This document shows, one piece after another, positions 21,958 to 32,617 of a stretch of 63,333 nt of DNA. Made by a program: the position numbers and the translations under genes. Source of the stretch: Pseudomonadota bacterium (lineage in GTDB: Bacteria; Pseudomonadota; Gammaproteobacteria; Ga0077536); assembly GCA_018668255.1 (NCBI GenBank), contig JABISZ010000014.1, forward strand, positions 1-63,333, read 5' to 3'. Position 1 is the stretch's first letter. Each line of letters starts with the position of its first letter. Under the pieces are notes generated by a model. The model was not told the DNA's origin, made no database searches, and saw nothing but the letters and a program-made list of their open reading frames with translations.

Positions 21958-23850
21958 TTAAGCTGACTGAGCAGAGGGGCTAGCCGCTCTTTTCAAATAG
22001 ACGAGCAATAGTGATATAGCAGCAGGGGTCACCCCTGATATCCGAGCGGCCTGTCCCACCGTGCTTGGAGTCGCCTCCGCAAGCTTCAGAGTAACTTCAT
22101 TTGAAAGTCCATTTATTTGCTGATAGTCAAAGCCTTTTGGGATTGGCGTACTTTCCTGCTTTTGATTTCTCAGCACTTCACCTTGTTGTCGCTCTATGTA
22201 TCCACTATATAGGGCACTGTTCTCTAACTGCTCAATCACTCTCCCGTCATTCACTCCTGGCCCTGCAGTTGGGAGACCCATCAGCGCTTTGTAGTCTAAT
22301 TCTGGTCGTTTTAACAAATCTACTAGTCTCTGGTCCTTCCTCAACGGTTGCCCCAAAAGAACTGCTAGCTGACTGCCATCCTCCGTGTTAGGAGAAACCC
22401 AGGTATCCTCTAGCCGTTTTATTTCTTTATCAACTGAGTCGCGTATCATGCAAAATCTGCTCCATCGCAAATCAGTTATGAGCCCCAAGTCGTGTCCAAT
22501 CGGAGTTAGTCGAAGATCGGCATTATCTTCCCTTAACATTAGCCTATACTCAGCACGGCTAGTGAACATCCTATAGGGTTCATTCGTCCCTCGCGTAACC
22601 AAATCATCAACCAAGACACCTAGATATGCCTCGTTGCGCTTGGGGTACCATTCGGTTTTCCCCTGAATTTTCAATGCCGCATTGATACCTGCTAATAAAC
22701 CTTGTGCAGCGGCTTCTTCATAGCCGGTAGTACCGTTGATTTGCCCGGCAAAAAAAAGATTCGGTACAGCTTTTGTCTCCAACCAAGGATGGAGCCCTCG
22801 AGGATCAAAAAAATCATACTCAATCGCATAACCGGGACGAGTAATAACCGCCTGCTCAAATCCGACAATGGACCTTACCAAGGCAACCTGGATATCGAAA
22901 GGCAGGCTGGTTGAGATACCATTTGGATAGATCTCATGCGTTTTCAATCCTTCGGGCTCGACAAAAATTTGATGCTGGTCACGGTCCGCGAACCTAACAA
23001 CCTTATCCTCTATAGATGGACAATATCTCGGACCCGTGCTCTCGATATTCCCATTAAACATTGGAGAGCGATCAAGTCCTGAACGAATGATCTCGTGAGT
23101 TTTTTTATTAGAATACGTTATGTGGCAGTTAGTTTGCTCGGGATGTTGCTCGCGATCTCCCAGAAAAGAGAATACGGGACAGGGTTTATCACCAGATTGG
23201 ACTTCGAGTCTCGTAAAATCTATCGTTCTCCCGTCTATCCGGGGAGGGGTTCCCGTCTTTAGCCGGCCAACAGCGAAGTCATAACTCCGTAATCGTTTAG
23301 AAAGCATATTTGAAGCGGGGTCACCTGCGCGACCACCACCGTAATTTTTCTCACCTACATGGATAATACCACCTAAAAAAGTGCCCACTGTTAAAACTAC
23401 AGTTTGAGCTCGAAAAACCAATCCCATCTGAGTTACAACGCCAGTAAGTTTACCGTTATCAAACAAAAGGTCATCAACAGACTGCTGGAATAGAGTCAGG
23501 CAATCTTGATTCTCTAAGACTCCTCGGGTGACCGTTCGATATAGCTGCCGATCGATTTGCGCTCTGGTGGCCCTTACCGCGGGGCCTTTACTCGCGTTAA
23601 GCGTCCTAAAATGAATGCCGCAAAGATCTGCCCCGTAAGCCATATACCCACCCAGAGCATCTATCTCCTTAACTAAATGGCCTTTCCCTATGCCCCCTAT
23701 CGCGGGGTTACAAGACATTTGACCTAAGGTCTCGATGTTTTGAGTCAAAAGGAGCGTATTGGCACCCATTCTTGCCGATGCTAAAGCCGCCTCTGTCCCT
23801 GCATGCCCGCCACCAACTACTATGACTTCATATATTTCTGAGCTTTCCAT
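21958..23850 (-). CDS. mnmG: tRNA U34 carboxymethylaminomethyl synthase subunit MnmG
   Basis: FAD protein acting with MnmE at the wobble uridine of several tRNAs; 630 residues. The dinucleotide fold [17 protein letters not shown] is at the N-terminus, with the family stretches [22 protein letters not shown] and [21 protein letters not shown]. The partner gene mnmE is not in the window. It starts the minus-strand block leading to the atp operon; upstream the divergent Gld-like cassette begins after 246 bp. Confidence 0.98.
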   Translation of the reverse strand: MESSEIYEVIVVGGGHAGTEAALASARMGANTLLLTQNIETLGQMSCNPAIGGIGKGHLVKEIDALGGYMAYGADLCGIHFRTLNASKGPAVRATRAQIDRQLYRTVTRGVLENQDCLTLFQQSVDDLLFDNGKLTGVVTQMGLVFRAQTVVLTVGTFLGGIIHVGEKNYGGGRAGDPASNMLSKRLRSYDFAVGRLKTGTPPRIDGRTIDFTRLEVQSGDKPCPVFSFLGDREQHPEQTNCHITYSNKKTHEIIRSGLDRSPMFNGNIESTGPRYCPSIEDKVVRFADRDQHQIFVEPEGLKTHEIYPNGISTSLPFDIQVALVRSIVGFEQAVITRPGYAIEYDFFDPRGLHPWLETKAVPNLFFAGQINGTTGYEEAAAQGLLAGINAALKIQGKTEWYPKRNEAYLGVLVDDLVTRGTNEPYRMFTSRAEYRLMLREDNADLRLTPIGHDLGLITDLRWSRFCMIRDSVDKEIKRLEDTWVSPNTEDGSQLAVLLGQPLRKDQRLVDLLKRPELDYKALMGLPTAGPGVNDGRVIEQLENSALYSGYIERQQGEVLRNQKQESTPIPKGFDYQQINGLSNEVTLKLAEATPSTVGQAARISGVTPAAISLLLVYLKRAASPSAQSA

Positions 23851-24096
23851 TAGTGTATGATAGCCGATTACGATGGAAGAATAGAATGAGCTGAAGTAAT
23901 CCTCCTATTTATACCCTGAAATTTGGACCGGCAAATTCGTGACGCAAACAAAAAGACGATTGAAAATTCAGGGGACATGAGAAACGATGTAGTCCTGACT
24001 ATTTATGGTTTTCGTCTGACCACGGTAAAATGGACAGAAAAAGCAATATAAACGTTCAGTACAAATTTAAAGTTAAAATATCCGAGGGAAGCAACA

Positions 24097-25068
24097 TTGA
24101 AAGATACTTTGTTAGAAGTGACTGGACTTAGTAAATCGTTCAGTGGCCTCAAAGCCGTGAATAACATATCTCTGACCGTTGAAAGAGGTGAAGTTCTAGG
24201 GTTTCTTGGCCCCAATGGTGCGGGTAAATCAACAACGATGAAAATGATCACCGGTTTTCTGACCCCGTCTGAAGGGAACATTTCCGTGGCAGGGTGCAAT
24301 ATCAAAGAAATGCCCTTACTCGCAAAAAGGCGCATAGGCTACCTTCCGGAAGGTGCCCCAGCCTACGGAGAAATGACTCCAATGGGGTTTCTCCATTTCA
24401 TTGCTGATATCCGTGATATTCCTCGAACACATAAAAAAGCGAGAATTGACGAAGTTTTGGAAAAAATTCACCTCACACAGGTAGCTCACCAGCCGATAGA
24501 AACACTTTCTAAAGGGTACAAAAGAAGAGTGGGTATCGCTCAGGCAATCATACATGACCCAGAAATACTCATAATGGATGAGCCCACTGATGGACTAGAC
24601 CCCAATCAAAAACATGAAATAAGACAGCTGATAAAAGAGATGGCTACTGAAAAAGCAATACTCATTTCCACTCACATTCTCGAAGAAGTCGACTCTGTCT
24701 GCACTAGAGCCATTATAATTGCTAGAGGAGAAGTCATATTCAGCGGGACCCCTCTTGAGCTCGCGTCAAAATCTAGTTACCACAATGCCGTAACGATAAT
24801 GGTAGATTCTGGCCTAGAAAAGGAAATTCAGCTTATGCTTGAAGAGATCACAGAAATCAAAGATTTTGAGATTACACCGCAAAAAGACTTCACAAGAATG
24901 ACAATGAAGCCAAAAGTAGGTGTGACTGATCTCAGACAGAGTATCCAAGCAAAGCTTGACTCCACCGTCTATGGAATCCATCAATTATATGTAGAGGAAG
25001 GGCGGCTAGACGAGGTTTTCAGAACCATGACAAGAAAACATGAGAGTGGAGGTATCCACCGAACATGA
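24097..25068 (+). CDS. ABC transporter ATP-binding protein, GldA-like
   Basis: 323-residue cytosolic ATPase with Walker A GPNGAGKST (38-46), signature LSKGYKRR (137-144), Walker B IMDEPTDGLDP (159-169) and the switch histidine H193. The C-terminal 100 residues resemble the extension of ABC-2 ATPases. The start is TTG at 24097 with GAGGGA 8 nt upstream. It overlaps the permease gene by 4 nt. With the three genes that follow it resembles the GldA-GldF-GldG set, which in Flavobacterium is needed for gliding; here the substrate is unknown. Confidence 0.9.
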   Translation: MKDTLLEVTGLSKSFSGLKAVNNISLTVERGEVLGFLGPNGAGKSTTMKMITGFLTPSEGNISVAGCNIKEMPLLAKRRIGYLPEGAPAYGEMTPMGFLHFIADIRDIPRTHKKARIDEVLEKIHLTQVAHQPIETLSKGYKRRVGIAQAIIHDPEILIMDEPTDGLDPNQKHEIRQLIKEMATEKAILISTHILEEVDSVCTRAIIIARGEVIFSGTPLELASKSSYHNAVTIMVDSGLEKEIQLMLEEITEIKDFEITPQKDFTRMTMKPKVGVTDLRQSIQAKLDSTVYGIHQLYVEEGRLDEVFRTMTRKHESGGIHRT

Positions 25069-25799
25069 AAGGTCTAAAAGCAATTTTTAAACGTGAGCTA
25101 GGCTCATACTTTGACACTCCGGTCGCCTATGTCTTTATCGTTATCTTTTTAGTACTAAATGGAATATTCACTTTCTATGTCGGTGGTTTCTTCGAGCGTG
25201 GACAAGCTGATTTAGCTCCATTCTTTGAATTTCATCCGTGGCTATATATGTTCTTGATTCCTGCTGTTTCGATGCGACTCTGGTCTGAAGAAAGAAAATC
25301 TGGAACTTTGGAGCTAATATTAACGTTACCTGTTTCGTTAACAGCAAGTGTAGTAGGTAAATTTTTAGCTGCTTGGGTTTTTACTGCCTTGGCACTGCTC
25401 GGTACCATTCCGATCTGGGTAACCGTAAATTACCTGGGGGACCCTGATAATACCGTGATCGCAATCAGCTATATAGGAAGTCTGCTGATGGCAGGGGGAT
25501 TTCTTTCTATCGGATCTTGTGTTTCTGCATTGACAAAGAATCAGGTAATTGCTTTCGTCGTAAGCTTTATTATATGCCTAGCATTCAATCTTAGTGGATT
25601 TCCTATGGTTCTCGATGTTTTCAATGCATGGGCACCTCAATTCGTAGTAGAGGTAATCGGCTCTTTCAGCTTTCTCACACATTTTGATTCAATCCAAAAA
25701 GGTGTAATTGACATCAGAGATCTAATTTTCTTTGCAAGCTTAATTGGATTTTGGTTATTCGCTAATGTGTTGGCAATCGAGTTCAACAAAGGTGATTAA
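25065..25799 (+). CDS. ABC-2 type permease, GldF-like
   Basis: 244-residue membrane protein with six or so hydrophobic segments and a conserved N-terminal KAIFKRELGSYFDTPVAYVF, then AVSMRLWSEERKSGTLELIL, the coupling region common to GldF/NosY-type permeases. ATGA overlap with the ATPase gene indicates translational coupling. It probably forms the membrane channel or mechanical element for the ATPase upstream and the GldG-like protein downstream. Confidence 0.88.
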   Translation: MKGLKAIFKRELGSYFDTPVAYVFIVIFLVLNGIFTFYVGGFFERGQADLAPFFEFHPWLYMFLIPAVSMRLWSEERKSGTLELILTLPVSLTASVVGKFLAAWVFTALALLGTIPIWVTVNYLGDPDNTVIAISYIGSLLMAGGFLSIGSCVSALTKNQVIAFVVSFIICLAFNLSGFPMVLDVFNAWAPQFVVEVIGSFSFLTHFDSIQKGVIDIRDLIFFASLIGFWLFANVLAIEFNKGD

Positions 25800-25849
25800 C
25801 CGACAATGACGCTTGTGAATACACTTTAAATGATGAAGAGCAGTGATAT

Positions 25850-27724
25850 ATGAATGGTAAATTAATTTCTTTGAGTGGCCTGATAGGAGCGCTACTTCTA
25901 TTCCTAAGCGTCAACATTATCAGTAACCAAACCTTGACTTCAGCACGTATAGATTTAACAGAGAATAATCTTTATACGTTATCGCTGGGAACGAAAAACA
26001 TACTTTCTCAATTAAAAGAACCCGTCACTTTAAAGCTCTATTTCTCTTCAAAACAACTTTCAGGCCTTCCGCAGTTACTCAACTACGGAAACCGAGTACG
26101 TGATCTCTTGGAGGAATATGAGGCAAATAGTGATGGGAAAATACGCTTCATAGTTATAAACCCTGCACCATTTTCGGAAGCGGAAGATGAGGCCGTAAGC
26201 TTTGGCATTCGCCAACTGCCTTTAAATGCTAACGGCAATATCGCATATCTGGGCCTCGTAGGTTCAAATACAGTCGATGATCGCAAAGTTATGGAGGTGC
26301 TTAGTCCAGAACAAGAAGATGGCCTCGAGTATGAGTTGACTAAAATGATTTATCAGCTCTCAAACCCTGAAAAGAGGCTAATAGGGGTGCTATCAGGCTT
26401 ATCAGTTTTTGCTCCGCCAGCGGACCCTAGAACAGGGCAAGCTCAGGGTGCAGATTGGACGGCAATTACTTTGTTAAAAGAATTCCATGAGGTACGTGAA
26501 ATCTCATCTGAAGCTGCAGCTATCGATTCTCAAATCGATACTTTAGTTGTGATCCATCCCAAAGATCTTAGCGAACCAACTCAATTTGCAATCGAACAAT
26601 TCATCCTTGCTGGTGGAAAAGCAGTGTTTTTTATCGACCCCCTTGCTGAGGAGGATAGGACTCCTCCCAACCCTGAAACACCAGGAGTGATGCCCCAATT
26701 GAGCTCGAATGCAGAAAACCTTCTTGCTAGCTGGGGAATCTCCCTTGACACCACTAAAGTAGTAGGTGATCCATCTACTGCTGTTCGCGTGAATTTTAAC
26801 ACATCTAGAGGTCCGCAAGAGGTTGAATACCTTCCTTGGATCCAGCTACAAGGTGACAGCTTGAACAGAGATGATTTCACTACAAATCAACTCAACTCAG
26901 TCAACTTTGGAACGGCAGGCTCGCTGAAAGTCAAAGAAAAGGATGGGCTCCAGTACACTACTTTAATCAAGGCTAGCAAGGGGTCTGGGTTAATAGATAG
27001 TGACGCTATAATATCCGCTACTGATCCATCTAGTCTTGCGGAGCAGTTTGTTGAAGATGAATTCCAGCACATCCTCGCTCTTAAAGTGACAGGAGAAATT
27101 ACCTCCGCATTTTTAACGAATGAGTCGGCTGTGGAAAAGACCAAAACGGCGGCTGCACTAAGAAAATCTTCTATCGAAACAACGATTATTGTAATTGCGG
27201 ATACTGATGTTCTAGCAGACCGGTTTTGGGTAAGATATGGCAATTTCAGTGGTGTCAGAATGCCTGAAGCCTTTGGCAATAATGGTGATTTCTTAATTAA
27301 TGCGATCGACACCTTAAGTGGTAACAACGATCTTATCAGCTTAAGGAGCCGAGGGACCTACACTCGTCCATTCAAAGTTGTTCAGAAAATACAACGGGAG
27401 GCGGAAGGTGAATTCCGTGAGAGAGAACAAGAACTGCTACAAAAACTGCAAACAGCGGAAGAAAATCTAGCGCACCTCCAAAGTCAAGATACTGATGGTG
27501 AGTTCATCTTAACTGAGGAACAGAAATCTGAAATAGAGGCCTTTAGAGAAGAACAGATAAAAACGCGAAAAGATCTTCGAAGCGTCCAACACGACTTGCA
27601 AGGTAGTATTGATAAACTCCACTCAACTTTAACTTTCCTAAATACGGCAATGGTACCAATACTTCTGTCACTGCTTGTCGCTTTTGCCAGCTATAGACGA
27701 ACAAGAAAACGAGGGATTAGCTAA
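25850..27724 (+). CDS. GldG-like ABC auxiliary protein (GIFT/ABC_transp_aux domain)
   Basis: 624 residues. One N-terminal membrane segment (about 7-27) is followed by a large exported region beginning ARIDLTENNLYTLSLGTKNIL, the typical GldG opening, with LKLYFSSKQLSGLP and later FILAGGKAVFFIDPLAE. A charged coiled coil spans about 510-600, then a C-terminal membrane helix and a basic cytosolic tail (RRTRKRG). The fold is related to the IFT52/GldG (GIFT) domain. It lies 50 nt after the permease and 7 nt before the DUF4340-like gene. Confidence 0.85.
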   Translation: MNGKLISLSGLIGALLLFLSVNIISNQTLTSARIDLTENNLYTLSLGTKNILSQLKEPVTLKLYFSSKQLSGLPQLLNYGNRVRDLLEEYEANSDGKIRFIVINPAPFSEAEDEAVSFGIRQLPLNANGNIAYLGLVGSNTVDDRKVMEVLSPEQEDGLEYELTKMIYQLSNPEKRLIGVLSGLSVFAPPADPRTGQAQGADWTAITLLKEFHEVREISSEAAAIDSQIDTLVVIHPKDLSEPTQFAIEQFILAGGKAVFFIDPLAEEDRTPPNPETPGVMPQLSSNAENLLASWGISLDTTKVVGDPSTAVRVNFNTSRGPQEVEYLPWIQLQGDSLNRDDFTTNQLNSVNFGTAGSLKVKEKDGLQYTTLIKASKGSGLIDSDAIISATDPSSLAEQFVEDEFQHILALKVTGEITSAFLTNESAVEKTKTAAALRKSSIETTIIVIADTDVLADRFWVRYGNFSGVRMPEAFGNNGDFLINAIDTLSGNNDLISLRSRGTYTRPFKVVQKIQREAEGEFREREQELLQKLQTAEENLAHLQSQDTDGEFILTEEQKSEIEAFREEQIKTRKDLRSVQHDLQGSIDKLHSTLTFLNTAMVPILLSLLVAFASYRRTRKRGIS

Positions 27725-27731
27725 ATCTGTC

Positions 27732-28748
27732 ATGAAAAATAAAGCAATATTATTTTTAGTTAGCACTTGCGTTCTAATAGGGTTCGCTTGGAAAATAAGT
27801 GAAGACAGAATACCTCAAACTGAACTTGCGCGAGCTTACTTCTACCCGGCACTATTAGATCAGTCGAATGATATTACTTCACTGACAATAAGCCAGAAAA
27901 AAAAATCCACAAGACTTTCAAAACAATCACCAGAATGGGAAGTAACAAACAAAGACGGCTTCACCGCAAATAGCAGGCAAGTTAGGCAACTCATTTTACA
28001 AATTGCGGATCTAAGAATTGTCGAGCCAAAAACCTCTTTGGTATCACACCACAAAAAGTTAGGCCTACAAGAGATTAAAACAAAAGGAGGGTCCGGTACC
28101 CTTATCACCCTATCATCAAAAGACGGCAACTTAGTCTCTCTCATTGTTGGGAAAAGACCTGCAAGTACACTTAGCTCTCAGCATTACGTCAGACGAAGTG
28201 GAGAAGATCAAACTTGGTTGGTCCAAGGGAAGCTTGATGCTCCTGCTGATCCAATTAAGTGGACCGACTCTTCGATTATGAGTATAGACACTAAAAATAT
28301 TGAAGAGGTCACGATTACTCGCCCCGAAGAAACAGCAATTACCATTACAAAAAAAAATGTGAAGGAAGAATTTTTTTCACTGAACGAATTGCCAGATGGT
28401 TTTAGAGCCAAGTCAGAAGCAACACTTTCGAGTATAGGAGCAATTCTACTCAACTTGAGATTCAACGATGTGAAGTCGGCCAACCAAGTTTCTAATCTTA
28501 AGGCATCACAAGAAACGACGGTGCGTACCTTCGACCAGATCACTATCCGTATGGTGGATTATGAGATAGGTGAAAAACTATTTACAAAATTTATATTTGG
28601 GTTTCCTGCTGGGCTACCAAAAGAGATTAATGCGAAGTTTGTAAAGCTGGCCGAGAAAACTAGCCATTGGATATATCAAATACCTGGATATAAACGACGT
28701 ATGATTGCTCGGCAATTCTCTGATTTAATCGAAAAAATATCAGAATAA
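27732..28748 (+). CDS. DUF4340-like protein linked to the Gld-like ABC cassette
   Basis: 338 residues from the ATG at 27732, 7 nt after the GldG-like stop; a reading frame extends farther upstream but would overlap that gene. An N-terminal membrane anchor (KNKAILFLVSTCVLIGFAW) precedes a mostly beta-rich exported part. The repeated pattern of short domains, with SLTISQKKKSTRL, WEVTNKDGFTANSRQVRQLI and VGKRPASTLSSQHYVRRSGE, fits DUF4340. This family often follows GldG-like genes. Function unknown. Confidence 0.75.
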   Translation: MKNKAILFLVSTCVLIGFAWKISEDRIPQTELARAYFYPALLDQSNDITSLTISQKKKSTRLSKQSPEWEVTNKDGFTANSRQVRQLILQIADLRIVEPKTSLVSHHKKLGLQEIKTKGGSGTLITLSSKDGNLVSLIVGKRPASTLSSQHYVRRSGEDQTWLVQGKLDAPADPIKWTDSSIMSIDTKNIEEVTITRPEETAITITKKNVKEEFFSLNELPDGFRAKSEATLSSIGAILLNLRFNDVKSANQVSNLKASQETTVRTFDQITIRMVDYEIGEKLFTKFIFGFPAGLPKEINAKFVKLAEKTSHWIYQIPGYKRRMIARQFSDLIEKISE

Positions 28749-28839
28749 GAAGAAATACTTGCCCCGAGGAAACATATGCCTACGAATACCTCACGCGACT
28801 GCTTATAATAACTTAATAATAAAATACTGAGTCCGAATT

Positions 28840-29763
28840 ATGGCTTCTGACAACAATTCTCCCGAGACATTTCAAGGTTTGATATTCTCTCTACAGAAGT
28901 TTTGGGGAGAGCATGGCTGCGTCATTCTTCAGCCCTATGACTTAGAAATGGGTGCAGGAACTTTTCATCCGGCGACTTTCCTTAGAGCCATTGGCCCAGA
29001 GCCTTGGCGGGCTGCATATGTGCAACCGTCGCGTCGCCCAACCGACGGTCGGTATGGGGAGAATCCTAATAGGCTACAACACTATTATCAATTTCAAGTA
29101 CTTCTGAAGCCTTCCCCCAAAGAAATACAAAGCCTTTACCTTTCTTCCCTAGAAATGCTTGGGCTCGACCTCGAAACTCATGACGTTCGATTCGTAGAAG
29201 ATAATTGGGAGTCACCAACTTTAGGAGCATGGGGCCTCGGTTGGGAAGTTTGGTTGAATGGGATGGAGATTACCCAATTCACCTACTTCCAGCAAATAGG
29301 TGGACTAGACTGTAAACCAGTTTCTGGAGAGATCACGTATGGTCTAGAACGAATTGCGATGTATCTGCAGGGAGTAGATTCAGTTTATGACTTAGTCTGG
29401 AATTCTACTAATGGTGTTAACGTAACTTACGGTGATATTTTCAGACAAAATGAATTTGAAATGTCGACCTATAATTTTGAGCAAGCAGATACTGTGTCGC
29501 TGTTTTCTTGGTTTGATATATGTGAAAGCGAGGCCATACGATTAACGGAGCTAAACCTCTCACTCCCTGCATATGAACAGATGGTGAAAGCATCACACAC
29601 CTTCAATTTACTAGATGCTCGGAAAGCGATTTCTGTGACTGAGCGGCAACGCTATATTTTAAGAGTCAGGACTATAGCAAGAAAAATTGCAGAATCTTAC
29701 TATGCTGCGCGAGAAGCGCTAGGATTTCCGCTAGCTCCTCAATCTGGAGATAGCCTACCATGA
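28840..29763 (+). CDS. glyQ: glycine--tRNA ligase alpha subunit
   Basis: 307-residue catalytic subunit of the bacterial alpha2beta2 glycyl-tRNA synthetase. Sequence opens with [20 protein letters not shown] and [20 protein letters not shown], and contains [19 protein letters not shown] and [13 protein letters not shown], all highly conserved. Its stop overlaps the glyS start by 4 nt (ATGA), fitting equal subunit synthesis. Confidence 0.98.
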   Translation: MASDNNSPETFQGLIFSLQKFWGEHGCVILQPYDLEMGAGTFHPATFLRAIGPEPWRAAYVQPSRRPTDGRYGENPNRLQHYYQFQVLLKPSPKEIQSLYLSSLEMLGLDLETHDVRFVEDNWESPTLGAWGLGWEVWLNGMEITQFTYFQQIGGLDCKPVSGEITYGLERIAMYLQGVDSVYDLVWNSTNGVNVTYGDIFRQNEFEMSTYNFEQADTVSLFSWFDICESEAIRLTELNLSLPAYEQMVKASHTFNLLDARKAISVTERQRYILRVRTIARKIAESYYAAREALGFPLAPQSGDSLP

Positions 29764-31832
29764 CCACCAGCACGCTCCTAATCGAAATAGGAACGGAGGA
29801 GCTTCCTCCGACAGGATTACTAAAGCTATCGAAAGCATTTTCAGAAAATATAAACCGCCAACTTTGCGAAATTGGCATCTCCTGTGGGCGATTAAAACTG
29901 TTCTCAACTCCGCGGCGGCTTGCCTTGACGATAGAAGAGATCCCGGAAGTATTAGAAGGACGATTGGAAGTGCGGCGTGGACCTTCGACACAAGCAGCGT
30001 TTGACGCTCAAAATCAACCGACTAAAGCTGCTCTAGGGTTTGCTAGATCTTGCCAAGTCTCCTTGTCAGAGCTCGGAAGAACATCTACGTCAGACGGTGA
30101 ATGGCTTTGTTTCGAGAAGAAAACGGAAGACCGCTTTATTAAAGAAATTTTACCCAACGTAATACTGAAGAGCTTGAACGATTTACCTATTGCTAAAAAA
30201 ATGCGGTGGGGAGACGGCGAACACGAATTTGTAAGACCTATAGAATGGATCACAGTTATGTTGGGAACACGTTTTTTCAATATGACGATCTTGGGTGTCA
30301 ATAGTGGTAACTTTACAAAAGGGCATAGATTCCATACGGTAGAAAATATTACGCTAACTGATGCAAATTCTTACGAACAAATATTAGAAACTAAGGGACA
30401 TGTCATTCCTTGCTTCAGAAGAAGGCAAGAGAAAATTTTAACTCAGATCGCAAATAACAAAGTTAGTATTAGCGGTACCGTTGACGTGACACCTGCTCTC
30501 TTAGAAGAAGTTACTGCCTTGGTAGAATGGCCAAACTTGATATCTGGAAAATTTGACAGCCATTTCCTTGAGCTACCGGACAAAGTCCTCATAAGCTCTA
30601 TGCAAAAACACCAAAAGTACTTTCCCGTGCGCGACAATCAAGGAACCCTAACTAATACCTTTGTCACTATCAGCAATATCGAAAGTAAAGATGCAACGGT
30701 TATACAGAAAGGTAACGAAAGAGTTATCAGGCCTAGGCTATCGGATGCACAGTTCTTTTTTAAAACGGATACCGCTGTCGCATTAGCGTCACACGGAGAC
30801 CGACTAACACTAATGCTATTCGAAAAACGGCTCGGTTCTCTGCAAGACAAGACCCACAGAGTGCGCCATATCGCTGTCCAGATCTGCACGTTATTTGATG
30901 CACCACAAAAGCTTGTAGAAGAAGCAGCGCTACTTTCACGATGCGACCTCTTAACAGATATGGTAGGTGAATTCCCCGATCTCCAAGGTGTGATAGGAGG
31001 ACATTACGCATCTCTAGAAGGCTTGGACAAGGAAGTATGTAATGCGCTCACTGATTTCTATCGGCCACGGTTCTCAGGAGACGAGATACCTGCCACAGGT
31101 GTTGGCCAATGTATTTCGTTAGCAGACAAAGTAGACACCTTAGTGGGGATCTTTGGGTTAGGACTAAAACCCACCGGCGACAAGGATCCCTACGCACTTA
31201 GAAGAGCTGCACTGGGACTTATTAGAATAGTATTAGAGGCCAAAATCCCAGTAGACCTTCAAACGCTAATCAAATTAGCTATCGAACAATATTCGTCTAT
31301 GAAATTGGACTCCAAGACAGAACAAGATCTAATTATATTCATACTAGAAAGGATGCGAGTTTACGAGCTAAATAAAGGTGTTCTCTCTGACGTATATGAT
31401 ACGGTTAAGAGTAAAAAATTATCTCAACCTCTTGATATAAAGGAGCGGCTTCACGCAGTTACCCAATTTTCTGAACTTTCGTCAGCAATAAGCTTGGCAG
31501 CTGCTAATAAGAGAATCGCCAATATCCTCAAAAAAGCACCCTTAGTGACGACTAGCGATATTGATAAAACTCTATTAATAGACAAAGCAGAACTGGCCTT
31601 AGCCACAAAGATGTCAGAGCTTTCTCCTACTCTAGAACAGCTATACTCCGACCGACAATATGTCTCTTATTTCTCTTTACTAGAAGAGTTATCTGAGCCA
31701 GTTGACCTTTTTTTCAAGGAAGTTATGGTAATGTGTGATGATGACTCCATTCGCAATAACAGGTTGCAGCTGCTAGGCGCTGTCCATAAACTATTTACAC
31801 AAGTCGCCGATATTGGCCAACTCAAGAATTAG
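29760..31832 (+). CDS. glyS: glycine--tRNA ligase beta subunit
   Basis: 690-residue partner of GlyQ containing the tRNA-binding and HD-like regions. Family stretches are [15 protein letters not shown] at the N-terminus, [36 protein letters not shown] and [18 protein letters not shown]. Length is typical. Followed 58 nt later by an acyltransferase gene, as near the Pseudomonas origin. Confidence 0.98.
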   Translation: MTTSTLLIEIGTEELPPTGLLKLSKAFSENINRQLCEIGISCGRLKLFSTPRRLALTIEEIPEVLEGRLEVRRGPSTQAAFDAQNQPTKAALGFARSCQVSLSELGRTSTSDGEWLCFEKKTEDRFIKEILPNVILKSLNDLPIAKKMRWGDGEHEFVRPIEWITVMLGTRFFNMTILGVNSGNFTKGHRFHTVENITLTDANSYEQILETKGHVIPCFRRRQEKILTQIANNKVSISGTVDVTPALLEEVTALVEWPNLISGKFDSHFLELPDKVLISSMQKHQKYFPVRDNQGTLTNTFVTISNIESKDATVIQKGNERVIRPRLSDAQFFFKTDTAVALASHGDRLTLMLFEKRLGSLQDKTHRVRHIAVQICTLFDAPQKLVEEAALLSRCDLLTDMVGEFPDLQGVIGGHYASLEGLDKEVCNALTDFYRPRFSGDEIPATGVGQCISLADKVDTLVGIFGLGLKPTGDKDPYALRRAALGLIRIVLEAKIPVDLQTLIKLAIEQYSSMKLDSKTEQDLIIFILERMRVYELNKGVLSDVYDTVKSKKLSQPLDIKERLHAVTQFSELSSAISLAAANKRIANILKKAPLVTTSDIDKTLLIDKAELALATKMSELSPTLEQLYSDRQYVSYFSLLEELSEPVDLFFKEVMVMCDDDSIRNNRLQLLGAVHKLFTQVADIGQLKN

Positions 31833-31890
31833 GGAAATCTAGAATTCCATAAAATGCGTCATTCCGCCGTAAAAAAAAGATAAAACACCT

Positions 31891-32589
31891 ATGTGGATTC
31901 GCTCTGCCATTTTCTATGCTGGCCTTATACCATTAACAATTTTTTTCTCTTTCATAAGTCTTCTCATCATTCCTGCACGTCGGCATGTTCGATATGACAT
32001 AATTTCTCTTTGGGCTGTCTGCACTATTCACTGGCTAAAGATCACCTGCAATCTAACATATGAAGTAAAAGGCCTTAAAAATATCCCCAAAACTACTGGT
32101 GTGATTCTGTGTAAACATCAATCTGCTTGGGAGACAATCGCTATGCAGTTGATCTTCCCTCGACAGTCACAGGTACTAAAAAAAGAATTGTTTTATCTAC
32201 CATTTTTTGGCTGGGGATTAGCTTCGCTTAACCCAATAGCTATTAATAGAAAATTAGGAACTCGAGCCATTAAAATAATTTTACGACTTGGTGCAGCTCG
32301 TATAAGGGAAGGTTGGTGGGTCCTGCTCTTCCCTGAGGGGACAAGAGTTCCTTACGGCTCTAAAGGGAAATATACACAAACCGGAGCTGCGCTGGCATTA
32401 GAGATAAAATGCCCTGTAATCCCTGTTGCTCATAATGCAGGTGCTTTCTGGTCAAAGGAAAGTTTCATCAAACGCCCTGGATGCATTACAGTAGTGATAG
32501 GCGAGAGCCTCCCGACCTGTGGCAAGAACAGGAAACAGATAATGGCAGAAGCCGAAACATGGATAGAAAGCACTTGCGAAAAGCTATAG
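31891..32589 (+). CDS. plsC: 1-acyl-sn-glycerol-3-phosphate acyltransferase family protein
   Basis: 232-residue inner-membrane enzyme, probably acylating lysophosphatidate in phospholipid synthesis. One N-terminal hydrophobic segment (about 6-28). The acyltransferase motif reads H76-QSAW-E81, an HX4E variant of HX4D common in this subgroup, and the substrate motif FPEGTR lies at 147-152. Position after glyS matches PA0005 of Pseudomonas. Substrate specificity is inferred. Confidence 0.87.
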   Translation: MWIRSAIFYAGLIPLTIFFSFISLLIIPARRHVRYDIISLWAVCTIHWLKITCNLTYEVKGLKNIPKTTGVILCKHQSAWETIAMQLIFPRQSQVLKKELFYLPFFGWGLASLNPIAINRKLGTRAIKIILRLGAARIREGWWVLLFPEGTRVPYGSKGKYTQTGAALALEIKCPVIPVAHNAGAFWSKESFIKRPGCITVVIGESLPTCGKNRKQIMAEAETWIESTCEKL

Positions 32590-32617
32590 CCTATCACACA
32601 GGTATAGTTAAAAAATA

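Noticed and set aside
23851-24096. Origin of replication at the mnmG upstream gap
   Set aside because: This is the oriC position in E. coli, but I see no DnaA boxes here.
24003-24335. 110-codon ORF antisense to the start of the ABC ATPase
   Set aside because: Mirror of the Walker A region and upstream gap; no ribosome site.
26887-27327. 146-codon ORF antisense to the GldG-like gene
   Set aside because: It lies wholly within a better-supported coding frame, has no ribosome site or recognisable motifs, and is a shadow. The same reasoning removed the other internal ORFs such as those at 11263-11625, 15935-16294, 18494-18844, 36379-36843 and 39585-39971.
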